Part shown: positions 26,004-33,479 of the stretch, one piece after another
Layout of the letters: each line of letters opens with the position of its first letter
Position numbering within the stretch: the first letter of the stretch is position 1
Assembly (NCBI RefSeq): GCF_001456025.1
Contig: NZ_LMTZ01000148.1
Span: 1 to 64,000, forward strand
Direction: 5' to 3'
From: Mastigocoleus testarum BC008
GTDB taxonomy: Bacteria; Cyanobacteriota; Cyanobacteriia; Cyanobacteriales; Nostocaceae
DNA: 64,000 nucleotides
The notes under the pieces: generated by a model
Seen by the model: only the letters and a program-made list of their open reading frames with translations
What the model was told of the DNA's origin: nothing
Database searches by the model: none
Program-made: the position numbers and the translations under genes

Positions 26004-26113
26004 AACCAACCATGGCGAGGATGAAATGTCTCGTGACGAGCAAAGACATAATTGATATCGAGTACTTTTTCTGTTGCTTCTAGTTTAGAACTAGGAAAAC
26101 TCGTTGCTTTCAC
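26003..26113 (-). pseudogene. 5' fragment of a DUF4007-like gene
   Basis: From GTG 26113 (AGGAG about 11 bases upstream) the minus strand reads VKATSFPSSKLEATEKVLD and then FARHETFHPRHGWL, which I recognise as the N-terminal hallmark of DUF4007 proteins (F-x-x-HETF-x-x-R-x-GWL). Homology stops at about 26003, where the tnpB element's right end begins. DUF4007 genes are known beside PAPS-reductase-like and cysteine desulfurase genes of DNA phosphorothioation loci. Only about 37 codons remain, so the assignment rests on one motif. Confidence 0.55.
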
Positions 26114-26520
26114 GATGGTTATAACTCCTAGATTTAGTGTAATAGGTATAGATATTAATAAGAATTGACAATAGTCATAGTATTTAACTTTATTCTTGTC
26201 AGTATTTACCCATAGAAAATTTAACTCTAGCAATTATATTTACTAGTTAATACTTACCTACAAGAAAAATCATACTTATCTTTGTACATTTATTTTATTG
26301 TTACAATTTTTACGTATATTGTCGATTGATACTGTTTTTTTTAAACAAGAAGATACATTTATTCAGATAAACTATAAACAAGCTGAAAAGGCTAATAAAG
26401 CAAATATTTATCAAGAAACTTCATTTAAAGACCTGAGAAGATAGTTTTTCGAGCGAACAAGAATTAAAGGTTCTTCAAAAAGATTAAAAAATTCTCTCAA
26501 ACAAAGGAGAAATATATTTT

Positions 26521-27426
26521 ATGGGTGCAAATCATATTAGACGACTTGCAATCATTGGTGGAACTCACGGTAACGAATTTACGGGAGCTTATTTAGTAAA
26601 AAAGTTGGAACGTTTTCCCGACTTAGTAAAACGCTCCAGTTTCGAAACCATAACTCTGCTAGCAAATCCCAAAGCATTCGCAGTTGCAAGACGCTATGTA
26701 GATCGGGACTTAAACCGTTGTTTTTCTATTAAAGACCTTGAAAATCCTCAGCGTTCCAGTTATGAAGATAAACAAGCCAAGGTAATTCATCAAGTATTAG
26801 CTGCAGAAGAAAATTCTAAGGTTGATGCGATTTTCGATTTGCACAGTACGACCGCTAATATGGGATTGACCATCATTCCAGTTAGCGATAGTCCATTCAA
26901 TCTACAATTAGCAGCTTATTTAAGCAATATCGATCCAACAATTAAAGTTTACCAGTGGGAGCAAAGTCACGATCGCTGCTTTTTGCGATCAAGATTTGAA
27001 CTGGGATTGACCATTGAAATTGGACCAATTGCTCAAGGAGTATTGAATGCATGGTTTTTTGAGCAAACAGAAAAACTACTTTGTATGATTCTCGACTACA
27101 TCGATGCTTATAACCGAGGTCAAGCACCAACAGCACCTTCCCAACTAACCATTTATCGATGTACCGAAATTGTTGACTATCCACGAGATGAAGAGGGGAT
27201 ACAAGCAATGATTCATCCACAATTACAATTTAAAGATTACGCACCTCTTAATCCTGGCGACCCACTGTTTCTCAACTTTGAAGGAAAAACCATTTTTTAC
27301 GAAGGTGAATCAACAGTTTATCCGGTTTTTATCAATGAAGCTGCTTATTATGAAAAAGGTATTGCTGTATGTTTAACTAAAAAAGAACAAATTCCTATAA
27401 AGTCCTTCACTCAAGTTGAAAAGTAG
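26521..27426 (+). CDS. aspartoacylase (AspA/AstE family zinc hydrolase)
   Basis: 301 residues. The zinc site is clear: GGTHGNEFTG (His and Glu, about 14-23) and FDLHSTTANMG (about 105-115). NPKAFAVARRYVDRDLNRCF holds the substrate-binding Asn-Arg pair, and TIEIGPIAQGV (about 166-176) holds the catalytic Glu. The family cleaves N-acetyl-aspartate to acetate and aspartate, and N-acyl amino acids are alternative substrates. It is preceded by AAAGGAG at the right distance. It lies between the defence-island remnants and ktrA. Confidence 0.9.
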   Translation: MGANHIRRLAIIGGTHGNEFTGAYLVKKLERFPDLVKRSSFETITLLANPKAFAVARRYVDRDLNRCFSIKDLENPQRSSYEDKQAKVIHQVLAAEENSKVDAIFDLHSTTANMGLTIIPVSDSPFNLQLAAYLSNIDPTIKVYQWEQSHDRCFLRSRFELGLTIEIGPIAQGVLNAWFFEQTEKLLCMILDYIDAYNRGQAPTAPSQLTIYRCTEIVDYPRDEEGIQAMIHPQLQFKDYAPLNPGDPLFLNFEGKTIFYEGESTVYPVFINEAAYYEKGIAVCLTKKEQIPIKSFTQVEK

Positions 27427-27580
27427 TTTTAGTATGAAGCATGATTTAACTAGTGCAATTAAGGTTAGAGTTATTTAAACTAGATATTATCGGACTCAAT
27501 CAAGAATGAAATCAACAACTGATTTTAAATGTCCGATTTTATGTCTTTAATCTAAACAGCAATAATTAAGGAACTATAGA

Positions 27581-28276
27581 GTGAGTCTGTCATCATTTGC
27601 GTTTTTTCGCGGCTTGCGTAAAGACAATCAGCAATTTGCTGTAATTGGATTAGGTCGTTTTGGTCGTTCTGTTTGTTCGAGTTTACATAAGATGGGCTAC
27701 CAAGTACTAGCCACTGATGTAGATGAAAAGCAGGTTGCAAAAGCCCTGACAGACGAAATTACCGGTCATGCTTTACAATTAGATTCTACAGAAGCCAGCG
27801 CTCTAGAAGAAGCAGGAATTTTTGAATTTGATACCGTAATAATTGCCATTGGTAATTATATCCAAGAAAGCATCATTACTACTCTTAATTTAAAGGAAGG
27901 GGGAGTATCCCGGGTAATAGCCAAAGCTTCTAGTGAAGTTCACAGCAAATTATTGCGCCGAGTCGGTGCGGATCATGTTGTTTTCCCTGAAGATGAAGCA
28001 GGTTGCGCTTTAGCAAGAACACTGACTAAACCATCAATTCTGGATAGATTTGAACTCGATCCAGATAATAGCATCATTGAATGTATTGTTCCCGAAGATT
28101 TTCATCATAAAACTATTGCTGAACTGCAACTTCGTAATCGTTACGGTATAAATGTTCTTGCAGTCAGCCACGATGGTAAATTTCAAATTAATCCGGAACC
28201 AAGTCAACGTCTAGAAGCAGGTACAGCAATTGTTGTGATTGGCTGCAATCAGGATATTAACCGTTTGCCAATTTAA
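27581..28276 (+). CDS. ktrA: KtrA-type RCK regulatory subunit of K+ uptake
   Basis: 231 residues starting with GTG (AAGGA 11 bases upstream). An RCK_N domain with the nucleotide-binding motif FAVIGLGRFGRSV (about 19-31), TDVDE (about 44-48) and LDSTEASAL, followed by an RCK_C domain (about 145-225, DNSIIECIVPEDFHHKTIAELQLR). KtrA forms a cytosolic octameric ring that gates KtrB with ATP/ADP. No other KtrA is seen near ktrB at 22.4 kb, so the two probably function together although separated. Confidence 0.92.
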   Translation: MSLSSFAFFRGLRKDNQQFAVIGLGRFGRSVCSSLHKMGYQVLATDVDEKQVAKALTDEITGHALQLDSTEASALEEAGIFEFDTVIIAIGNYIQESIITTLNLKEGGVSRVIAKASSEVHSKLLRRVGADHVVFPEDEAGCALARTLTKPSILDRFELDPDNSIIECIVPEDFHHKTIAELQLRNRYGINVLAVSHDGKFQINPEPSQRLEAGTAIVVIGCNQDINRLPI

Positions 28277-28349
28277 GTGATGGGTAATAGGTGATTGGTG
28301 ATTGGTAATTTCTTATTAGGGGGATAGTAACTAATTAACTGAACTTGAA

Positions 28350-29336
28350 TCAAACATCTTCATAGGAAACATCTTTTACAAAACAAAGAGTTGTATAGAT
28401 TTTTCGGAAACCGATGGATTCATAGAGTCCCAATGCACCATTAGGATTATCTGCATCTACCCCTAACTTGGCGACATCCATCCCAGCAGCTTTAAGTTGA
28501 TGCAAGTTGCTCAGTAAAATCGCTTTTCCTATTCCCATACGACGGAACTCACGTCGCGTTGCTACAATACTAATCCACCCTTCTTTATATTCTTTATGTA
28601 GATTGTCTTCTGGAAAGATTTCACCATAACAGCAGGCAACGAATTTACCATTAGAATCAACTGCAATCAAGTCTAAGTCAGATCTATAGTTTTCACTCTT
28701 AAGCCAGTGCTGCAAGTTTTCCAATGTCACATCATGATGATTCCAGTGGTCTTGAAAAGAATCATTGAATAGCTCCATCCACTTGATTACATCCTGCTCT
28801 GGGTTTGTTTGACGCCAAGTAAAACCTTCCGGAAAATCTGGTTGAGGAATTTGCTCAGATAGTGATCGCTCCATCCGTAAAAAGTAGCGATCTATAGTGA
28901 AGTCGCGATTTTTTAAAGTCACAATGCGTTCAGAAAAAGAATCTCGACAGCGAGAACGCAGCTTAACTTCAAAACCACGCTCTTGTCTTACCTGACGCAT
29001 TCTTGATTCACCCCATCGAATAATCTCAGACTGCAGAGCACTATTCTTAAGATTAGGATGAACGTAAATTGATAAATAACCGTCAATAGAATCGCTTGGT
29101 TCAGTTATCCATAAAGAACCGAAACCAATAAGCTTTTTATCAATATTTTCCCATAAGCATATATCGCTTTCTTGGTCGAAACTAGGAGTATTGAAATCAT
29201 CTCTTAGTTCAGAAACTGATGTTTTTTGATCTAACTGATAAGTCGCATCACAAAAATTAATTAGATTAGCGATGGCTTCTAAATCTACTTCCCCTGCATA
29301 AGGACGCATATTTATATTATTAGTATTATTTTCCAT
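28350..29336 (-). CDS. tandem GNAT acetyltransferase
   Basis: 328 residues with two GNAT halves, as in mycothiol-synthase-like proteins. The N-terminal half (about 10-155) keeps the fold (IGFGSLWI, YLSIYVHPNLKNSALQSEII) but lacks a proper acetyl-CoA loop. The C-terminal half (about 165-325) has VATRREFRRMGIGKAIL, a good R-R-x-G-x-G/A loop, and GVDADNPNGALGLYESIGFR. Only the second half is expected to be catalytic. The substrate is unknown. It is 51 bases from the NADAR gene on the same strand and may be co-transcribed with it. Confidence 0.85.
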   Translation of the reverse strand: MENNTNNINMRPYAGEVDLEAIANLINFCDATYQLDQKTSVSELRDDFNTPSFDQESDICLWENIDKKLIGFGSLWITEPSDSIDGYLSIYVHPNLKNSALQSEIIRWGESRMRQVRQERGFEVKLRSRCRDSFSERIVTLKNRDFTIDRYFLRMERSLSEQIPQPDFPEGFTWRQTNPEQDVIKWMELFNDSFQDHWNHHDVTLENLQHWLKSENYRSDLDLIAVDSNGKFVACCYGEIFPEDNLHKEYKEGWISIVATRREFRRMGIGKAILLSNLHQLKAAGMDVAKLGVDADNPNGALGLYESIGFRKIYTTLCFVKDVSYEDV

Positions 29337-29386
29337 AAGACATATACGAATAAAAAACTAACCATTACCCATTACCCAAACCCGAA

Positions 29387-29833
29387 TTATTGTTCTCGTA
29401 AAATTCCACGCACCTTCATTAAAATTTTTCCTAACTTATTTTTTCCAGTACCATCAGCACCGCAACCCCAGTAATAATCACTTCGTGCATTTTCAACAAT
29501 TAACTCATCACCAGTAGCAAACAAAATTTCTTGAATTTCGAGATGATTTTGAAACTTACACAATACTGCTCGGCACATAATTTCATCTTTCACACTTTCC
29601 CAATCATTCCGTAGTGGGTGTTTGCGAGAACGTCCCATATTTGCAGCATCTTTTGGAGTTGTGACATCCCGTATTCTCTCAAACCAAAGGCGATCGGTTT
29701 CTACAAATTTTTGGGCTTGAAAATAATGTTCGCTAGTTATCCACCAATCTCCATCCAACTTAAAACCATGTTGAGAAAAATTAGAAAAACAGCCATAAAT
29801 CTTTTCACGAGCACTGTAAAAATAAATTGTCAT
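29387..29833 (-). CDS. NADAR-family (YbiA-like) protein
   Basis: 148 residues, the full length of the NADAR fold: FYSAREKIYGCFSNFSQHGF, WWITSEHYFQAQKF (conserved Glu in SEHYFQAQKF), DAANMGRSRKHPLR, and the C-terminal YYWGCGADGTGKNKLGKIL motif. NADAR proteins bind ADP-ribose-like ligands. Some, including YbiA, act on riboflavin-pathway intermediates, and others are reported to remove ADP-ribose from guanine in DNA. Its neighbour (196 bases upstream on the same strand) is a macrodomain, another ADP-ribose module, which favours a role in ADP-ribose reversal or scavenging. Confidence 0.88.
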   Translation of the reverse strand: MTIYFYSAREKIYGCFSNFSQHGFKLDGDWWITSEHYFQAQKFVETDRLWFERIRDVTTPKDAANMGRSRKHPLRNDWESVKDEIMCRAVLCKFQNHLEIQEILFATGDELIVENARSDYYWGCGADGTGKNKLGKILMKVRGILREQ

Positions 29834-30028
29834 AATATTGCTCTATTAAATATTTAGATATTCTTAAAAAAATATAGTAGGGTATATTAGACGTGCAAAA
29901 AAATATGTTTTAAGATTACTTTCATCGCCACGCCGTAACGCAACTTAATCAAGGCAGATGTTTTGATATAAACTTATGTATGAAATTTTTTTATTTAAAA
30001 ATCATGCTTAAAATCTTCTAAAACTTAT

Positions 30029-30550
30029 TTATTCAAAACCTAATTTTTGCCGAGCATCAAGATAAATTTGATAAACAGAATTATTAAAACTGACAAATAT
30101 AATTTTTTCTAAATCATCACTGCCCTTAATAAAATTCAAAGTTGACTCAAGGGCAATATTACAAGCTTCTTGAAGTGGATACTCATAAACACCACAACTA
30201 ATAGCAGGAAAAGCAATATTTTTTATCTTATTTTCGACTGCTAATAGCAAACAGGAAAAATAACAAGAAGCTAATAATTCTGCCTCATTTTGTGTCCCAC
30301 CTTGCCAAATCGGACCGACAGTATGAATGACGTATTTTGCTGGTAATTGATATCCCTTAGTAATTTTTGCTTCTCCTGTCGGACAACCATTTAGCAAACG
30401 ACATTCTTCTAGTAGCTCGGGTCCTGCGGCACGATGAATTGCTCCATCCACGCCGCCACCTCCCAGAAGAGAATTATTCGCAGCATTAACTATCGCCTCT
30501 ACTTCAAGGGTAGTAATATCTGCTCGAATCATCTCAATTTGAGTTTTCAT
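30029..30550 (-). CDS. macrodomain protein (YmdB-like ADP-ribose hydrolase)
   Basis: 173 residues. Macrodomain landmarks: RADITTLEVEAIVNAANNSLLGGGGVDGAIHRAAG (the NAAN and GGGGVDGAIH loops, about residues 22-43), YVIHTVGPIW, and AFPAISCGVYEYPL (about 117-130). YmdB/MacroD-type enzymes deacetylate O-acetyl-ADP-ribose or remove mono-ADP-ribose from proteins. The Asn and Asp of the active loop are kept. Upstream of it lie 490 bases without a gene. Confidence 0.92.
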   Translation of the reverse strand: MKTQIEMIRADITTLEVEAIVNAANNSLLGGGGVDGAIHRAAGPELLEECRLLNGCPTGEAKITKGYQLPAKYVIHTVGPIWQGGTQNEAELLASCYFSCLLLAVENKIKNIAFPAISCGVYEYPLQEACNIALESTLNFIKGSDDLEKIIFVSFNNSVYQIYLDARQKLGFE

Positions 30551-30806
30551 ATCATCACCAAAAACATTGACGCTCTAAATAATAAATCGATTGCACTTTA
30601 TTCAGATATTCAGGTGTTTTGTAGTTTACATTCCTCCTTAAATTGGATTTGGCTTGAGAAAGTTTGATATTTTTTACTTGTTTATTGTGGCTTTGAAAAG
30701 CTCTAAATTGGAAAGCTCTAAAAGATATATCTAACTTTAAGGTTAAGTGAACTTTCAGCATTTTCTCTTTAACCTATTTTTTGTTGCATCCCTCTTACCT
30801 ACATGA

Positions 30807-30823
30807 TACTACAATTGTATTAC
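30807..30823. promoter_or_regulatory. shared motif copy 1 (TACTACAATTGTATTAC)
   Basis: It includes the perfect palindrome TACAATTGTA. A copy with one difference occurs at 32356-32372 in another intergenic region. Possible regulator site; unproven. Confidence 0.3.
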
Positions 30824-30970
30824 AGAAGAAATTATTTTAATTTTAATAAGTAGTTTTTAATAGATTATTTTTAGTAATTTATTTTATTTATCAGTTTATG
30901 ACCCTAACGAGTTAAATTTTAAATTTAATAATCACCAATTACCATATGACGCTTTCACTAATCGCCAATT

Positions 30971-31000
30971 CCTAATCCCTAATCCCTAATCCCTAATCGC
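30971..31000. repeat. STRR array (CCTAATC)
   Basis: Four CCTAATC heptamers, similar to the units just before hypA. Confidence 0.65.
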
Positions 31001-31041
31001 CAAAAAACTAATGGGTCGCCAAAAGCAAACCCATTAGCTTC

Positions 31042-31413
31042 TTAATCACTCACAACTGACGCACAACTCTGTGCTTCCAACCATAGTTTGTGCAGGAAAA
31101 ATTCAGTGCGATCGTTAATTGCAGTTACAAATAAACCATTTGCATCTTCACAGCCATTTGATAACCAAGCACCCTTGAGACTTACTTCTACGCATTCAGA
31201 ATCACAAACACAGAAACTGAAGACTTCTCTATCTTCGCGTTTGGCTTCGGCTTGAAGTGTTTCCAATCCCAATACATCAACAGGAAGCAAAAAAGATGCA
31301 GTACTTGGTTCCACGCATAGAGGTTGACAAACTCGCAGCGCTAAAATCACTCTAGACTGTACCCAATCCTCCAAGGACTGAGTGAGGTATTCAAGGTGAA
31401 AGTTAGTTTCCAT
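31042..31413 (-). CDS. conserved cyanobacterial protein of unknown function
   Basis: 123 residues from METNFHLEYL; a second ATG six codons upstream (31431) is possible, with GAGGA too close to it. The sequence is soluble and acidic with several Cys (RVCQPLCVEP, FSFCVCDSECVEVSL, SNGCEDANG). The spacing does not fit a classical Fe-S or zinc motif with certainty. It ends just before the HNH gene's end on the same strand (35 bases apart), so the two are probably co-transcribed. No function can be assigned. Confidence 0.65.
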   Translation of the reverse strand: METNFHLEYLTQSLEDWVQSRVILALRVCQPLCVEPSTASFLLPVDVLGLETLQAEAKREDREVFSFCVCDSECVEVSLKGAWLSNGCEDANGLFVTAINDRTEFFLHKLWLEAQSCASVVSD

Positions 31414-31447
31414 ATAAGTTAATTTCAGCATTCCTCATGCTCTCCTG

Positions 31448-31987
31448 TTATTCCAGGTTTGCTTCTTGCGCAACGCTCTTCCAGAATTCTTCAGCAAATA
31501 AAATCGCTGGGTGGATTGGAGCCTTGGGCTTTGTGCGTAACTTCATCCCCATCTCTCGGGGACTTTTATCTCCTTTGCGGAAATTACACCTTTCGCAAGC
31601 AGTAACAACGTTATCCCAAGTATGTTGACCGCCTCTGGAACGAGGAATCACATGGTCTAATGTTAGGTTTTTAACGCTACCGCAATATTGGCAACTATGG
31701 TGGTCTCGCCGCAATACTTCTCGACGATTAACGGAGGGAACTTTCCATATCCGTTCGCCAGAAGCAGTTTTTAAACGGATTTGTCTGGGTACGTAAAGTA
31801 CTAAGCTTGGTGAATGAACTCGCCATCCTTTTTCTGTTATTAATTCGATGGGTTCTGCTTTCTTTGTAACAAGCAGTACAACTGCTCGCTTAATGTTTAT
31901 ACGAGACAATGGCAGGTAATTTTGAGAAAATACCACCACAGATTGCTCTAAGATTTGTCTTGCGCTCGTCACAGCTTGACTCCTCAT
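31448..31987 (-). CDS. HNH endonuclease family protein
   Basis: 179 residues. A C-terminal HNH domain has the zinc-ribbon cysteines CQYCG and CERCN around the core LTLDHVIPRSRGGQHTWDNVVTAC, all catalytic positions intact. The N-terminal 90 residues (NYLPLSRINIKRAVVLLVTKKAEP) are a conserved extension seen with stand-alone bacterial HNH proteins. Such genes are common in cyanobacteria outside mobile elements and their target is unknown. A strong hairpin lies between it and the gene upstream. Confidence 0.88.
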   Translation of the reverse strand: MRSQAVTSARQILEQSVVVFSQNYLPLSRINIKRAVVLLVTKKAEPIELITEKGWRVHSPSLVLYVPRQIRLKTASGERIWKVPSVNRREVLRRDHHSCQYCGSVKNLTLDHVIPRSRGGQHTWDNVVTACERCNFRKGDKSPREMGMKLRTKPKAPIHPAILFAEEFWKSVAQEANLE

Positions 31988-31996
31988 AAATAAACC

Positions 31997-32026
31997 CCCG
32001 CTTCAAACATGGTCGGAAGCGGGGGC
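31997..32026 (-). terminator. strong rho-independent terminator
   Basis: CCCCCGCTTC and GAAGCGGGGG form a 10-bp perfect stem with a 10-base loop. Read on the minus strand the hairpin is followed by TTTATTT. It follows the small gene at 32048-32317 and separates it from the HNH gene. Confidence 0.85.
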
Positions 32027-32047
32027 TTGGAATTGACTGTTAGTCTT

Positions 32048-32317
32048 TTAGTCCTTTATCGGTACAGTATTTCTCAACCTGTACCTCCCGCGTTTTCGTT
32101 CTCGTTGGGGTGTTAAATCTCGCCCACGAATTTTTGTATATATAAAATTGGTATATTCACGATGTTTGTTAAATTCTGCAATTAACCGCCTTTTAAGGCT
32201 ATTTACACCCACACATAAAAACTCCACTCCCATTACGCCTGATTCCCGACTGTAAAAGCCGTGGGAATAACGCGAGGAAGTAGAGGTGGGTTGAGTTAAT
32301 ATCACAGAAAATTTCAC
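32048..32317 (-). CDS. small basic protein of unknown function
   Basis: 89 residues, very basic C-terminus (IRGRDLTPQRERKRGRYRLR). A central stretch VNSLKRRLIAEFNKHREYTNFIYTKI may be helical. I do not recognise it. A strong terminator 21 bases after its stop and a divergent gene with its own promoter region upstream support a real transcript. The basic tail suggests nucleic-acid binding (inference). Confidence 0.5.
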   Translation of the reverse strand: MKFSVILTQPTSTSSRYSHGFYSRESGVMGVEFLCVGVNSLKRRLIAEFNKHREYTNFIYTKIRGRDLTPQRERKRGRYRLRNTVPIKD

Positions 32318-32355
32318 CTATATAAGAATTGTTTGTTTGATCCTTTCTTTAAACA

Positions 32356-32372
32356 TACTACACTTGTATTAC
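32356..32372. promoter_or_regulatory. shared motif copy 2 (TACTACACTTGTATTAC)
   Basis: It lies in the 95-base space between the divergent small basic gene and the RHH-like gene. 16 of 17 bases match the copy at 30807-30823. Confidence 0.3.
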
Positions 32373-32412
32373 TATCCTGTCTATAGTTTTGTACATAAAA
32401 GGAGCAAAAATC

Positions 32413-32748
32413 ATGCATACAATTACTCGCACTCCCACCACCGACATGGAAGTTACTAGCATTCGCTTGGAGCGAGAACTCAAAGATAAACTTAAAGAAC
32501 TTGCGGGCAATCAGGGATATCAAGCCCTGATCAGAAATATTCTGTGGAATTATGTTCAGCAAAAATCGGGAGATTGGAAGCCGCGATTTTCCAAAACTGA
32601 TATTAGAGCCAGTATCGCTGCAACCGCTCAACAAGAAGAACGTTGTGTTCTCACTGGTCATTTAATTCAACCCCAACAACCAATGCTTTTAGGATTAACA
32701 AGAAATGGCGATATGGTACCTTTGAGTGTTGAGAGTTTAGCCGGATAA
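32413..32748 (+). CDS. ribbon-helix-helix-like DNA-binding protein
   Basis: 111 residues from ATG 32413, which has AAAGGAG 8-14 bases upstream. Residues about 12-48 (MEVTSIRLERELKDKLKELA, YQALIRNILWNYVQQ) read as a ribbon-helix-helix unit: a short strand, then two helices. The C-terminal part CVLTGHLIQPQQPMLLGLT...MVPLSVESLAG may be a small zinc-free or ligand domain. It could be a transcription regulator of the divergent small gene, or a solitary antitoxin-like protein. No toxin partner is adjacent. Confidence 0.65.
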   Translation: MHTITRTPTTDMEVTSIRLERELKDKLKELAGNQGYQALIRNILWNYVQQKSGDWKPRFSKTDIRASIAATAQQEERCVLTGHLIQPQQPMLLGLTRNGDMVPLSVESLAG

Positions 32749-32767
32749 CTATACGGTCCGGCAAAGT

Positions 32768-32814
32768 GCAGCCCAGCTATCTTTAAGATTGAAATCTTGG
32801 GACGGCTGGGCTGC
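32768..32814. terminator. GCAGCCCAGC/GCTGGGCTGC hairpin
   Basis: A perfect 10-bp stem encloses a second small stem (AAGATT/AATCTT). It lies 20 bases after the RHH-like gene. There is no T-run, so termination strength is uncertain. Confidence 0.55.
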
Positions 32815-33479
32815 TATTGCAACCAGAATTTGTAGTTGTAGAAATTTTTTGGCAGTTTCTGATTCCAATGTAAAATATTTTAATCAAAAAACTTATAGCA
32901 ATAATTAATTTTAATTATATTAATTTAAATTATAATTTATTTTATTTGAGTATAAACCCTGTAGACTATTGCCAAATTAACCACAAAGTTCATCGTCACC
33001 ACTTAATATGTAGTGAGACTTGAGAATATTGGGTTGAGCATTTGTTTTGCTGGAAAATTTGAAGAATATTAAGTAAGTTCACTCAACTTCATCTTTGAGT
33101 AAATTTGGCAGTTTAGACTTTGAGGTGTTATCACATTTAATCATAATACTTAAGTAAAAATAAAACCAAAACTAAAAGTATCATATTTATTTAAATTCAT
33201 CAGTGTTAACGCGGATTCTTTTTGGCGTATCTTGGTCTGAATTATAGAGTATTTACGGTTTATGTAGATTTACTCAAAGGATATTCTGAATCAAAGTTAG
33301 GAAGTGGTAAATTCATCATCTTTCTAACCTAATTTAAATTTTTCCCTTGTAGCTTCTTAGGTATAAGCATGGGTTAGTACTTTTACTCAGTATGAACGTG
33401 TTTATACAACATGTTAAAAATTATTCAGATTATGTAGCCAAATTATTTGGTCATCTGAAACATAAAAGAGCTATAACAA
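32815..33479. other. 665-bp spacer
   Basis: Very AT-rich (for example 32905-32945), with no gene before the kinase-like gene. A 60-codon frame (33392-33571, ATG to TAA) overlaps the kinase start in another frame; it has no recognisable content. Confidence 0.4.

Larger units (their letters stand above)
30551..31041. other. 490-bp spacer upstream of the macrodomain gene
   Basis: AT-rich. It contains a 17-base motif (30807-30823) also found at 32356-32372, and a CTAATCC STRR array at 30971-31000. No gene seen. Confidence 0.4.

Noticed and set aside
25961..26233. 90-codon minus-strand frame as a complete small protein
   Set aside because: Only codons from GTG 26113 to about 26003 look coding (DUF4007-like); the first 40 codons are upstream leader and the last 13 come from the IS end.
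26330..26443. Plus-strand stretch reading QEDTFIQINYKQAEKANKANIYQETSFKDLRR
   Set aside because: An open piece of about 35 codons without start codon or known homology; may be a gene tail but is too short to annotate.
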